From assembly GCA_028818565.1 (NCBI GenBank), contig JAPPNV010000079.1, forward strand, positions 1 to 34,462: a DNA stretch of 34,462 nt, read 5' to 3'. The stretch comes from Rhodospirillales bacterium (lineage in GTDB: Bacteria; Pseudomonadota; Alphaproteobacteria; UBA828). Below are positions 15,632-24,090 of the stretch, one piece after another. The notes beneath the pieces were generated by a model, which worked only from the letters and a program-made list of their open reading frames with translations, was not told the origin of the DNA and did not search any database. Position 1 is the stretch's first letter, and each line of letters starts with the position of its first letter. A program made the position numbers and the translations under genes.

Positions 15632-16705
15632 TCAGATGGCGCCGAGGCCGCGGTCGAGCGTGGTCTCGCGCTTCGCCACGCAGGCCGCGAATCGCGCCTC
15701 CATCGAGGCCCTGTCGAGGTCGCGGCCGATCACCACGATCCGGGTCGCCACCTCGCCGCGCGGCCAGGCCTCGGCATAGGTCGGCGGGCTGAAGGTGGCC
15801 TGCACGCCCTGGATGATCACGGGCTTCTCGACGTTCAGGAAGTGCACCATGCCCTTCACGCGGAAGAGGTCCTCGCCCTTCTCCTCGGAGAGTTCGAGAA
15901 AGAAGCGGAGCAGCGCGTTCCACTCCAGGGGCTCGCGGGTTTGCAGGCAGACCGCGCCGACTCCCGGCGTGTGAACATGATCGTCCTGGGCGAGATCGGC
16001 GGCGTCCGGCCGGTCGGCGCCGATCCAGGCCCCCACCATATCGTCCCGCCGCTTGGGCTCGAACAGGTCGAGGTCGAGCAGCCGGTCCACCGGCAGCGCG
16101 CCGTGCGTCGTCACCTCCTTGACCGAGAAGGGGTTGAGCCGCTCGACCGCCGCCACGGCATCGGTGAACTCGTCATCGTCCACCAAGTCGCGCTTGTTGA
16201 AGATCAGCTTGTCGGCGATGGCGATCTGCTTCTGCGCCTCCGGCGAGCGCGCGATCTGGCCGGTCACGTGCTTCAGGTCCACCACCGTCAGCACCGCGTC
16301 GAGGCGGAAGGTGAGGTCGAGCTTCATGTCGGTGTAGAAGAGCCGGGCGAGCGGCGAGGGGTCGGCGATGCCCGTGGTCTCGATCACGATCTTGTCGAAG
16401 TCCACCCGGGGCTCGGCGAGGCCGATCTTGCGCAGGAAGAGCCGGTTGAGTCCGTCCATCAGGTCGCCCTGGGCCGCGCAGCAGATGCAGCCGTTGGTGA
16501 GCTCCAGCATGTCCTCGTTGGCGCGGGCGATGAGGTCGCCGTCGATCCCGATCTCGCCGAACTCGTTGACGATGACCGCGATCCTGCCGGCATCGGGCGC
16601 GCTGAGCAGCCGGTTGACCAGCGTGGTCTTGCCGGCGCCGAGGAAGCCCGTGAGCAGGGTGATCGGGATGCGCTCGTCGACCGAGCGGTCGTCGATGCGG
16701 GTCAC
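15632..16705 (-). CDS. CobW/COG0523 family GTP-binding metal chaperone
   Basis: A 357-residue G3E-family GTPase. Visible are the P loop GFLGAGKTT (20-28), the metal-binding CICC motif (73-76), the ETTG switch (109-112), the guanine-specificity NKRD (170-173) and a C-terminal CobW_C domain (VKGMVHFLNVEKPVIIQGVQ). COG0523 proteins insert Zn, Co or Fe into client enzymes. The neighbour cyclase is a metal-dependent hydrolase and a plausible client. Start: GTG at 16705 with GAGG just upstream. The frame is open further upstream but overlaps the cyclase gene. No histidine-rich tract or upstream Zur box was noticed. Confidence 0.88.
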   Translation of the reverse strand: MTRIDDRSVDERIPITLLTGFLGAGKTTLVNRLLSAPDAGRIAVIVNEFGEIGIDGDLIARANEDMLELTNGCICCAAQGDLMDGLNRLFLRKIGLAEPRVDFDKIVIETTGIADPSPLARLFYTDMKLDLTFRLDAVLTVVDLKHVTGQIARSPEAQKQIAIADKLIFNKRDLVDDDEFTDAVAAVERLNPFSVKEVTTHGALPVDRLLDLDLFEPKRRDDMVGAWIGADRPDAADLAQDDHVHTPGVGAVCLQTREPLEWNALLRFFLELSEEKGEDLFRVKGMVHFLNVEKPVIIQGVQATFSPPTYAEAWPRGEVATRIVVIGRDLDRASMEARFAACVAKRETTLDRGLGAI

Positions 16706-16743
16706 CGGCGCCTCACCCGACCGCGATCGCCGGCGTTGTGGGC

Positions 16744-17448
16744 CTAGTCGTCGAGGATCGCCCAGGCGCGGACCGGCGCGCCGCTGCCGTTGCCGATCTT
16801 GATCGGCGGCCCGTAGAACATGAACTCGCCCTTGCCGATCAGCTCTTCGAGGTTGATCAGCCACTCGTAGTGGGCGATGCCGCGGTCGCGGCAGACCCGG
16901 TGGTTGGGGAAGAGGTTATCCGACGGCTTGTCGGTGGACGGGCCTTCGACGCCATGCAGCTTGGAGCCCCGGTCGGCCAGCCAGTGGGTCGCGGCTTCGG
17001 TGATGCCCGGGTTGCTCCACACCGATTTCACGTCGGGGTAGTGGCGGTTGTGGAGGCCCGTGTTGAGCAGCACGATGTGGCCGTCCACCTTGACGCCGCC
17101 CTTCTCCTCCGCCTCCTCGAAATCGGCCACGTCGATGTCGCCGAGGTCGGGGATGTGAGTCAGGTCCCAGCAGACCGCCTTGCCCATGAACATGTCGAGC
17201 GGCATCTGGTCCACCGGCGCGCCCTCGGGATTGACGTGATAGAAGGCGTCCACGTGGGTGCCGATGTGGTCGATCATGCCCATGTAGGTGGTGGCGAAGG
17301 AGAGCCGGTCGTCCTCGACGCCTAAGAAGAACTGCTCGCGGGTCTGCTCGTGGGTGTAGTGGGGCACGATGACCGGGCGCTGGAAGAGCTTGTGCGCCGG
17401 CATGTTGTCGGTCAGCGTCAACGTCAGGTCGACCATCCGCTCAGCCAT
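16744..17448 (-). CDS. cyclase family / kynurenine-formamidase-like metal-dependent hydrolase
   Basis: A 234-residue protein with the cyclase-family metal motif HIGTHVDAFYH (H61, H65, D67, H71) preceded by ERMVDLTLTL. Further conserved pieces are DGHIVLLNTG and VEGPSTDKPSDN, close to the family's GxDxxSxD block. Members bind Zn or Mn and hydrolyse formamides, cyclic amides or isatin. Start at 17448 (MAERMVDL) follows a GGGGGATCAGGGA purine-rich stretch. Continuation to the in-frame ATG at 17601 would run into the neighbouring gene and adds unrelated residues. The gene lies 98 bases downstream of the alpha/beta hydrolase and 38 bases upstream of the CobW gene. Confidence 0.87.
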   Translation of the reverse strand: MAERMVDLTLTLTDNMPAHKLFQRPVIVPHYTHEQTREQFFLGVEDDRLSFATTYMGMIDHIGTHVDAFYHVNPEGAPVDQMPLDMFMGKAVCWDLTHIPDLGDIDVADFEEAEEKGGVKVDGHIVLLNTGLHNRHYPDVKSVWSNPGITEAATHWLADRGSKLHGVEGPSTDKPSDNLFPNHRVCRDRGIAHYEWLINLEELIGKGEFMFYGPPIKIGNGSGAPVRAWAILDD

Positions 17449-17546
17449 TCCCTGATCCCCCCTCTCGTTCCGCGCTGCCATCAGCTTAGCAGCGGCGTGG
17501 TCCGCGTGCCATATCGCGACCAGCGGCGTACGGGAGAGAGTGTCCG

Positions 17547-18449
17547 CTACAACCCGCCCAGGCCGCGCCCGGCAAGATAGTCGAGGGTGAAGGCGGCGCA
17601 CGCCTCCGGGTTCTCCAATTGCAGCAGGTGCGTCGATTCGGGAACGAAGTCGTAGTCCAGACGCAGCAGATCCGGCACCGCGGTGCTCGGAAGGAACGAA
17701 TTGGGCATCGTCGGATCGGAGCCGATCACCTTGATCGGACAGTTAATTCTGTCGTAGTCCACCATCCGCGCGAAAGGGTAGAGAGAGTCCCACATCCGGG
17801 CCTCGTGTTCGCGCGGACAACTCAGCCTGTAGCCGGCACCGTTGCCGCCGCGCCGGAGCGTGTTGCGCGCGAGGAGGTCGAGCCCGCCCGCGTCCAGGCC
17901 GGCGAACCCCTTCCTGGTGGAGAGAAACGCCGCATACGCTGCGGGTGTCTCGAAGCGCTCCTGCTTCATGCGCGTCGCCCTCGCCATTCGGGTCCCGACT
18001 CTCTCCAGGTCGCCCGCGGCCTTGCCGGGCAACAGTATCGGCGGGTCGAACAGCACCAGGGCGGAATAGTCGTGGATGAAGGGTGCGTGCAGCGCCGTCA
18101 ACGCCGAAAGCGAATGGAACACCCCGACCTTGGATTTCGGGCCGAAGCGCCGGTCGATGTTGCGCGCGACGCAGGCAAAATCCTCCGCGATCATCGGGAT
18201 GCTGTGTACATCCACGTCGCCGACCGGGTTCCGGCCATGACTGCGGATGTCGTGCACGAAGACGTCGAAATCCTGAACGAAACGAGACCAGAACGGCCAG
18301 TAGGCATCGATCGCGAAGCCGTTGCCGTGGCTGATGACGAGCCTGAGGCCATCCGGATTTCCGTACCGCCGCACGGCAATGGGGTAGCCGTCGGCCGCAC
18401 GCACCTCGTGCACCTCTTTGGGCTCGGGGACGGTCCAGACTTCGGTCAT
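17547..18449 (-). CDS. alpha/beta hydrolase
   Basis: A 300-residue alpha/beta-hydrolase fold protein. The oxyanion loop SHGNGF (40-45), a nucleophile elbow GVFHSLSALTA with S113, an acid strand near IKVIGSDPT, and the late histidine in PESTHLLQLENP are recognisable. The nucleophile elbow reads FHSLSA rather than the common GHSxGG. The specificity, whether ester, lactone or C-C bond, cannot be told. It heads the reverse run leading to cyclase, CobW, amidase and cysteine hydrolase. Start at 18449 (MTEVW); an alternative ATG is seven codons upstream at 18470. Confidence 0.87.
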   Translation of the reverse strand: MTEVWTVPEPKEVHEVRAADGYPIAVRRYGNPDGLRLVISHGNGFAIDAYWPFWSRFVQDFDVFVHDIRSHGRNPVGDVDVHSIPMIAEDFACVARNIDRRFGPKSKVGVFHSLSALTALHAPFIHDYSALVLFDPPILLPGKAAGDLERVGTRMARATRMKQERFETPAAYAAFLSTRKGFAGLDAGGLDLLARNTLRRGGNGAGYRLSCPREHEARMWDSLYPFARMVDYDRINCPIKVIGSDPTMPNSFLPSTAVPDLLRLDYDFVPESTHLLQLENPEACAAFTLDYLAGRGLGGL

Positions 18450-18691
18450 CGCACCACGAGTTTGCCGCAACGGTGAGGGCCGGGTTCAACACCCGATGCC
18501 GCAGGGTGGCGCATCGCGGGGCCGCATATCAAGACGTTGGAGCCGAGACGTCCGCCGGAATTCGCCGAGCGGCGCATGGCCGCTGCGCTCCCCAATTCGC
18601 GGGTTGGACGGGGCCTGCCCCGCCCGTCCCGGCTTGTGTTTGGCGCGTGGCCGGCTACCCTCGCCCTCGGTCGCAGTTGAAGGGGGAAACG

Positions 18692-19690
18692 ATGTACAGG
18701 ACCAGCGACGGGGAGGAGCTGTTCGTCGTCGACGGGCACACCCACTTCTGGGATGCCGCGCCGGCCAACCAGCGCAACATTCACGGCAAGCAGTTCATCG
18801 ACTGCTTCTACGCCTACCACAGCGCGCTCAGCCCCGAGCAGGAGGTCTGGCCCAAGGAGAAGTTCGAGAAGTACGACGCGGAGACGATGGTCCGCGACCT
18901 CTTCGTCGACGGGCCGGTGGACATGGCGATCATCCAGCCGACCTACCTCAAGGAGTTCTACATCGAGGGCTTCAACACCACCGAGCAGAACGCCGTCATC
19001 ACGCAAGCGCACCCGGACCGCTTCATCCTCAATGGCTCCTTCGATCCGCGCGAGGGCACGGCCGCGCTGGAGCATATTCACGCCCTGAAGGAGGCCTACG
19101 GCATCAGGGGCGTGAAGCTCTACACGGCGGAATGGCGCGGCGCCTCGCGCGGCTGGCGGCTCAACGACACCGAGGCCTACCGCTGCTTCGAGCTTTGCGA
19201 GAAGCTCGGCATCACCAACATGCACGTCCACAAGGGGCCGACGATCACGCCGCTGGCCAAGGACGCCTTCGACTGCCACGACGTCGACTACGCCGCGACC
19301 GACTTCCCCAACCTCAAGTTCATCGTCGAGCATGTCGGCCTGCCGCGCCTCGACGACTTCTGCTGGATCGCCGTGCAGGAGGAGAACGTCTGGGGCGGGC
19401 TCGCCGTGGTGATGCCGTTCATGCACGCGCGTCCGCGCTACTTCGCCGAGGTGATCGCCGAGCTCCTCTTCTGGGTCGGCGAAGACAAGCTCACTTTCGC
19501 AAGCGACTACGCGATCTGGACTCCCAAGTGGCTGGTGGAGAAGTTCTGGGCCTTCGAGCTGCCCGAGGACATCAAGCAGGAGCGCGGCGTCGACCTCACG
19601 CCCGAGGTGAAGCGAAAGATCCTCGGGCTCAATGCGGCCCGGCTCTACGACATCGACATCGACGCGGCCAAGGCGAAGCTCTGGAGCTAG
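18692..19690 (+). CDS. amidohydrolase family protein of the type found in propane/alkene monooxygenase clusters
   Basis: A 332-residue amidohydrolase_2 enzyme. Metal residues include H16 and H18 (VVDGHTHFWD), histidines in NMHVHKGP and VEHVGLPRL, and the aspartate of ASDYAIW. Start at 18692 has AGGGGG upstream. The segments NIHGKQFIDCFYAYH, VKLYTAEWRGASRGW and ILGLNAARLYDIDID match my recall of the amidohydrolase gene that follows the mimABCD/prmABCD diiron monooxygenase genes of actinobacteria. There its role is unsettled, possibly in monooxygenase maturation or product handling. No monooxygenase subunit is present here. It is followed after 22 bases by a MIP18-domain gene, the same partner as in those clusters. 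Confidence 0.87.
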   Translation: MYRTSDGEELFVVDGHTHFWDAAPANQRNIHGKQFIDCFYAYHSALSPEQEVWPKEKFEKYDAETMVRDLFVDGPVDMAIIQPTYLKEFYIEGFNTTEQNAVITQAHPDRFILNGSFDPREGTAALEHIHALKEAYGIRGVKLYTAEWRGASRGWRLNDTEAYRCFELCEKLGITNMHVHKGPTITPLAKDAFDCHDVDYAATDFPNLKFIVEHVGLPRLDDFCWIAVQEENVWGGLAVVMPFMHARPRYFAEVIAELLFWVGEDKLTFASDYAIWTPKWLVEKFWAFELPEDIKQERGVDLTPEVKRKILGLNAARLYDIDIDAAKAKLWS

Positions 19691-19712
19691 ACTGGCGCGG
19701 CGGACGCGGCCC

Positions 19713-20483
19713 ATGAGTGCGCGTGACGGCGCGGCCGAGGACGGGCGCGAGGCCGAGGTGCGGGCTTGCCTGGCGTCCGTCACCGATCCCGAGCTCGACG
19801 AGCCGGTGACCGATCTGGGGTTCGTGGAGGAGGTGGCGATCGGCGCGGACGGTACCGTCTCCATCGACTTTCGCCTGCCGACCTTCTGGTGCGCCGCGAA
19901 CTTCGCCTACATGATGGCCGAGGACATGCGCGACGCCGTCGCCGCGCTGCCGTGGGTGACGCGCGTGGTCCCGCGCCTGCGGGAGCACATGTGCGCGGAC
20001 GAGGTCAATCGGGGGGTCGCCGAGGGGCTCGCCTTCGGCGCCGCCTTCGGCGAGGCGGGCGACGACGACTCCCTGGCGAATTTGCGCACGACCTTTCGGC
20101 GCAAGGCGTTTCAGGGGCGGCAAGAGTTGTTGTTGCGCGCCCTGCTGGCGCAGGGATTCGACAAGGCCTCACTCGTGGCCATGACCGCGGCGGAATTGGA
20201 ACGCACTCCCGTCGCCGGGGCCGAGGGCGCCGGCCTGAAGCGCCGCTACCTGGAGATGAGAGCCCACGCCGGCGGCCCGGCCGGGCCGGACGACCGCGCC
20301 TTCGTCACGGCGGAGGGCGCACCGCTCACCGAGGCGGGCTTCGACGAGCATCTGCGCACGCTCGCCAGCGTCCGCATCGCCATGGAATTCAACGGCGCGC
20401 TCTGCCGCGGCCTGCTCGCCGCCCGCGACCGTGCCGCGGGCACGCCGACGCAACCCGAGGGCGAGGCGCCCCCGGAACCTTAG
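19713..20483 (+). CDS. MIP18 (DUF59) family iron-sulfur assembly-like protein with C-terminal extension
   Basis: A 256-residue protein. Residues about 10-100 form a MIP18/DUF59 domain (SVTDPELDEPVTDLGFVEEV, then a strand with DFRLPTFWCAANFAYMMAEDM), as in PaaD and SufT. Such proteins help to load Fe-S or diiron centres. The remaining 150 residues are not part of the usual domain and are unassigned. Start at 19713 (MSARDGAAEDG), 22 bases after the amidohydrolase stop. The pair is probably one transcript. The gene ends 23 bases before the convergent metY stop. Likely role: metal-centre maturation for a partner enzyme that is not in this window. Confidence 0.85.
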   Translation: MSARDGAAEDGREAEVRACLASVTDPELDEPVTDLGFVEEVAIGADGTVSIDFRLPTFWCAANFAYMMAEDMRDAVAALPWVTRVVPRLREHMCADEVNRGVAEGLAFGAAFGEAGDDDSLANLRTTFRRKAFQGRQELLLRALLAQGFDKASLVAMTAAELERTPVAGAEGAGLKRRYLEMRAHAGGPAGPDDRAFVTAEGAPLTEAGFDEHLRTLASVRIAMEFNGALCRGLLAARDRAAGTPTQPEGEAPPEP

Positions 20484-20506
20484 AAGTCTTCTCTCAGTTC
20501 AGTGCG

Positions 20507-21832
20507 TCAGGCCTGGTCGAGGGCCTGGTCGAGGTCGGCGATGATGTCGTCGAGGCTCTCGATGCCGACCGAGAGTCGCACCACGTCCGGCCCCGCGCCC
20601 GCGTTGGTCTTCTGCTCGTCGGTGAGCTGGCGGTGGGTGGTTGACGCCGGGTGAATGATCAGGCTCCGCGTGTCGCCGATATTGGCGAGGTGCGAGAACA
20701 TGTTGACCGTGTCGACCACCTTGAGGCCGGCCTCGTAGCCGCCCTTGACGCCGAAGGTGAAGACCGCGCCGGCGCCGCGCGGCAGGTACTTCTGGGCAAG
20801 GTCGTAAAAGCGGTTCGATTTGAGCCCGGCGTAGGAGACCCAGGAGACCTTGGGGTGGCGCTCCAGGTAGCGGGCGACCGCGAGCGCGTTCGAGCAATGG
20901 CGCTCCATGCGGAGCGGCAGCGTCTCCACCCCCGCCAACAGGTTCCAGGCCGCCTGCGCGGCCATGCTCGGGCCATAGTCCCGAAGCGCCACGGCGCGCA
21001 TCTTCATGGTGAAGCCGAAATCGCCGAAGGTCTCGGCGAAGGTGAGGCCGTGATAGGCCGGGTCCGGCTTGGTCATGCTCGGGAACTTGTCGTTCTGCCA
21101 CCAGTCGAAGCGGCCGGATTCGACGACCATGCCGCCCATGGTGTTGCCGTGGCCGCCGATGAACTTCGTGGTCGAGTGGACCACGAGGTCGGCGCCGTGA
21201 TCGAACGGCCGGCAGAGATAGGGCGAGGCCATCGTGTTGTCGACGATGAGCGGCACGCCGTGGCGCTTCGCGACCTCGGCGAGCGCCTCGAGATCGAGCA
21301 CGATGCCGCCGGGGTTGGCGAGCCCCTCGCAGAAGATGAACTTGACCTTGTCGGTCATCGCCTTCTCGACGTTCTCGGGCTCGGTCATGTCGACGAAATG
21401 GCAGGTCCAGCCGAGCTTCTTGAAGCTCACGCCGAACTGGGTGACCGAGCCACCGTAGAGATTGTTCGACGAGATGAACTCGTCGCCGCTCTCCATCAGC
21501 GTCGCGCCTACCAGAAACTGCGCCGCGTGGCCGGTGGCAGCCGCCACGGCGCCGCGCCCGTTCTCCAGCGCCGCCACCCGCTCCTCGAGCACGGCGACGG
21601 TGGGATTGGTGATGCGCGAATAGATGTAGCCGAAGGTCTGCAGGTTGAAGAGCTCGGCTGCATGGTCGGCGTCGTCGAAAGCGTAGGCCGCGGTCTGGTA
21701 GATCGGCGTCGTCCGTGCGCCGGTGACCGGGTCGGGCCGCGCGCCGGCGTGGACCGCCAGCGTCTCGATCCCGTACTCGCGTTGCGGCGCGGCCTTGGCG
21801 GCCTCCGTCTTGAGAGGTTGCATCTCGTTCAT
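20507..21832 (-). CDS. metY: O-acetylhomoserine sulfhydrylase (O-acetylhomoserine aminocarboxypropyltransferase)
   Basis: A 441-residue Cys/Met-metabolism PLP enzyme. The lysine that binds PLP is K223 in HSTTKFIGGHGN, with YSRITNPTVAVLEERVAALE and VDNTMASPYLCRPFDHGAD as further markers. The long insertion with FPSMTKPDPAYHG marks the OAH sulfhydrylase branch rather than cystathionine synthase. It makes homocysteine from O-acetylhomoserine and sulfide in the cytoplasm. The start ATG (21830-21832) overlaps the stop of the CoA-binding-protein gene (ATGA), giving a coupled pair. No metX is present in the window. Length is typical for the family. Confidence 0.95.
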   Translation of the reverse strand: MNEMQPLKTEAAKAAPQREYGIETLAVHAGARPDPVTGARTTPIYQTAAYAFDDADHAAELFNLQTFGYIYSRITNPTVAVLEERVAALENGRGAVAAATGHAAQFLVGATLMESGDEFISSNNLYGGSVTQFGVSFKKLGWTCHFVDMTEPENVEKAMTDKVKFIFCEGLANPGGIVLDLEALAEVAKRHGVPLIVDNTMASPYLCRPFDHGADLVVHSTTKFIGGHGNTMGGMVVESGRFDWWQNDKFPSMTKPDPAYHGLTFAETFGDFGFTMKMRAVALRDYGPSMAAQAAWNLLAGVETLPLRMERHCSNALAVARYLERHPKVSWVSYAGLKSNRFYDLAQKYLPRGAGAVFTFGVKGGYEAGLKVVDTVNMFSHLANIGDTRSLIIHPASTTHRQLTDEQKTNAGAGPDVVRLSVGIESLDDIIADLDQALDQA

Positions 21833-22380
21833 GCGTTGAGCGGCCTTACCCGCTTTGCGGATACGATCCGCGAGTTGATGCCGCTCATGCTCAGCTCGCC
21901 CGAGAGCCGGGCGAACTCGATCTTGGGGCAGCGGTTCATGACGACCGTGAGCCCGGCCTCTTCGGCGAGCTGCGCGGCTTGATCGTTGCGCACCGTGAGC
22001 TGCATCCACAGCACCTCGATGCCCTTCTCGTCCTTGTTCGCGATCACGTCCCTGGTGATATCCAGCGCCTCCTCCGAGGTGCGGAAGATATCCACCATGT
22101 CGAGCTTATGGGGACACTCGGCGAGGCTACCATAGACGGTCTCGCCCAGGATCGTCTCGCCGGCCCGGCCGGGGTTGATGGGGATCACCCGATAACCCTT
22201 CTTGGTCAGGTACTTCATGGCGTAGAAGCTGGGTCGGCGCCACTGAGTGCTGGCACCCACCATCGCGAAGGTCTTCACCCCTCGGAGGATGGTGCGCAGG
22301 TAATCGTCGGCGTAGCCGTCGTGCTCGGGCAGGAAGACGAGCGGATGCCCGTCCGTCGACTTGATCGCGACATCGACCAT
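21829..22380 (-). CDS. CoA-binding domain protein (YccU-like)
   Basis: A 183-residue Rossmann-fold protein: FAMVGASTQWRRPSFYAMKYL, GYRVIPINPGRAGETILGETVYGSL, DMVDIFRTSEEA, and a late VMNRCPKIEF. This is the CoA_binding_2 domain (PF13380 type), alone and without ligase domains. The function is unknown. Its recurrent pairing with metY, here a 4-base overlap, suggests a role in sulfur amino acid or acyl-CoA homeostasis. Start at 22380 (MVDVAIK); a longer start at 22422 adds an arginine/proline-rich leader and is less likely. Confidence 0.88.
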   Translation of the reverse strand: MVDVAIKSTDGHPLVFLPEHDGYADDYLRTILRGVKTFAMVGASTQWRRPSFYAMKYLTKKGYRVIPINPGRAGETILGETVYGSLAECPHKLDMVDIFRTSEEALDITRDVIANKDEKGIEVLWMQLTVRNDQAAQLAEEAGLTVVMNRCPKIEFARLSGELSMSGINSRIVSAKRVRPLNA

Positions 22381-22421
22381 TGTGCGAGATCCGTGCGGCT
22401 GTCGGGGGCGCGGGAGGCGCA

Positions 22422-22450
22422 CAAGTAGCCCCCCGGCCGCAGCCCGTCAA
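22422..22450 (-). promoter_or_regulatory. possible promoter for the CoA-binding protein-metY operon
   Basis: On the reverse strand TTGACG (complement of 22445-22450), a 17-base spacer and TACTTG (complement of 22422-22427) lie about 45 bases before the start codon at 22380. The -35 is good and the -10 weak. I compared the leader by eye with the SAM-II aptamer and saw no match. Confidence 0.35.
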
Positions 22451-22532
22451 GGCGCCCTCGTCTAGTCGGCAGCTGGGAAGCGTTGCAAGCGAGTGACACG
22501 GCCGTGAGGTTCCTGTATTCGGGCTTCCGCAG

Positions 22533-23783
22533 ATGAAAAAGTTCTCGATCTTCAGCCTGGCGCGCAATGCGCTGAGCCATCACGAACGCTGGCCGGAACA
22601 GTGGCGCAGCCCTGCGCCCAAACCCGCCTACGACGTGATCATCATCGGCGCTGGCGGCCATGGGCTCGCCACCGCCTACTACCTCGCTGCGCTCCACGGC
22701 ATCACCAACGTGGCGGTGCTGGAGAAGGGCTGGCTCGGCGGCGGCAACACCGGACGCAACACCACGGTAATCCGTTCCAACTATCTGTGGGACGAGAGCG
22801 CGGCCCTCTACGAGCATTCGCTCAAGCTGTGGGAAGGGCTGGCGCAGGAGCTGAACTACAACCTGATGTTCAGCCAGCGCGGCGTGCTTAACCTGATCCA
22901 CAACGTCCACGACCTGCAGGAGGCGACCCGGCGGGTCAACGCCAACCGGCTCAACGCGGTCGACGCCGAGCTGCTCTCGACCGAGGAGGTCAAGGCGTTC
23001 TGCCCGATCCTCAACACCACGGCGAAGACGCGCTACCCGATCATGGGCGGCACCCTGCAGCGGCGGGGCGGCAACGCGCGCCACGACGCCGTCGCCTGGG
23101 GCTACGCGCGGGCGGCGGACGCACGCGGCGTCGACATCATCCAGAACTGCGAGGTCACCGGCATCGACGTCGAGGCCGGCCGGGTGACCGGGGTGCAAAC
23201 CACCCAAGGCGCCATCGCCGCGAAGAAGGTGGGTATCGTGGTCGCGGGGCATAGCTCCGTGCTGGCCGCGATGGCGGGCTTTCGGCTGCCGATCGAGAGC
23301 CACCCGCTGCAGGCGCTGGTCTCCGAGCCGCTCAAGCCGGTGCTCAACTGCGTCATCATGTCCAACGGCGTGCACGTCTACGTCAGCCAGTCCGACAAGG
23401 GCGAGCTCGTGATCGGCGCAGGCCTCGACCCGCCCAACTCCTACAGCCAGCGGGGCGGCCTGCACACCATCGAGGACCAGATGGGGGCGATCGTCGAGCT
23501 GATCCCGATCTTCAGCCGGGTTCGCATGATGCGCTCCTGGGCCGGCATCGTGGATGTCTGCCCCGATGCCTCGCCCGTTATCGGCAAGACCCCGGTGGAG
23601 GGTCTCTACATCAACGGCGGTTGGGGCACCGGCGGCTTCAAGGCGACGCCGGGCTCGGGCTGGGTGCTGGCGCACACCATGGCGACCGACGAGCCGCACC
23701 CGCTCAACGCGCCTTTCGCCCTCGATCGCTTCACCTCCGGCGCGCTGATCGACGAGCACGCGGCGGCGGCCGTGGCGCACTAG
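22533..23783 (+). CDS. soxB: sarcosine oxidase, beta subunit
   Basis: A 416-residue flavoprotein of the DAO fold. The dinucleotide motif is [17 protein letters not shown] (about 36-52), followed by the SoxB-typical [19 protein letters not shown]184 in [18 protein letters not shown] is in the position of the histidine that carries covalent FMN. The C-terminal block has [22 protein letters not shown]. The beta subunit oxidises sarcosine to glycine and an imine whose carbon is passed to tetrahydrofolate in the alpha subunit. First gene of the soxBDAG operon, transcribed divergently from the metY pair. Confidence 0.97.
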   Translation: MKKFSIFSLARNALSHHERWPEQWRSPAPKPAYDVIIIGAGGHGLATAYYLAALHGITNVAVLEKGWLGGGNTGRNTTVIRSNYLWDESAALYEHSLKLWEGLAQELNYNLMFSQRGVLNLIHNVHDLQEATRRVNANRLNAVDAELLSTEEVKAFCPILNTTAKTRYPIMGGTLQRRGGNARHDAVAWGYARAADARGVDIIQNCEVTGIDVEAGRVTGVQTTQGAIAAKKVGIVVAGHSSVLAAMAGFRLPIESHPLQALVSEPLKPVLNCVIMSNGVHVYVSQSDKGELVIGAGLDPPNSYSQRGGLHTIEDQMGAIVELIPIFSRVRMMRSWAGIVDVCPDASPVIGKTPVEGLYINGGWGTGGFKATPGSGWVLAHTMATDEPHPLNAPFALDRFTSGALIDEHAAAAVAH

Positions 23784-23793
23784 GAAGGTCAGG

Positions 23794-24090
23794 ATGCTCT
23801 GGATCGACTGCCCCTGGTGCGGCGCCCGGCCCGAGACCGAGTTCCGCTACGGCGGCGAGGCGCACATCGCGCGCCCCGATCCCGCGACGACCGACGATGC
23901 GGGCTGGGCCGACTACCTCTTCATGCGGAGCAATCCCAAGGGCGTCCACGCCGAGCGCTGGATGCACCGGGAAGGCTGCCGGCGCTGGTTCAACGCGCTG
24001 CGCGACACCGTCAGCAACGACGTGCTCACGATCTATCCCATGGGCACGGCCAGGCCCGATGCGCCGGGCGACGAGGCCGGGGGCGGATAG
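23794..24090 (+). CDS. soxD: sarcosine oxidase, delta subunit
   Basis: A 98-residue zinc-binding subunit beginning MLWIDCPWCGARPETEF. Likely Zn ligands are C6, C9, H58 and C62 (WMHREGCRRWF). The RSNPKGVHAERW block and YPMG end are characteristic. It lies 10 bases after soxB, and its stop TAG (24088-24090) shares one base with the GTG start of soxA. Structural subunit of the heterotetramer. Confidence 0.96.
   Translation: MLWIDCPWCGARPETEFRYGGEAHIARPDPATTDDAGWADYLFMRSNPKGVHAERWMHREGCRRWFNALRDTVSNDVLTIYPMGTARPDAPGDEAGGG

Noticed and set aside
18477-18691. Possible small gene in the spacer before the amidohydrolase
   Set aside because: Open frames here have no ribosome site, no recognisable product and unstructured composition; the amidohydrolase start at 18692 has a strong AGGGGG.
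22381-22532. SAM-II type riboswitch upstream of the CoA-binding protein-metY operon
   Set aside because: I compared the reverse-strand leader with the SAM-II consensus as I remember it and found no matching conserved loops. A covariance-model scan would be decisive.
22275-23780. Long antisense frame opposite soxB
   Set aside because: Same GC-shadow effect; no recognisable motif, and soxB is unambiguous.
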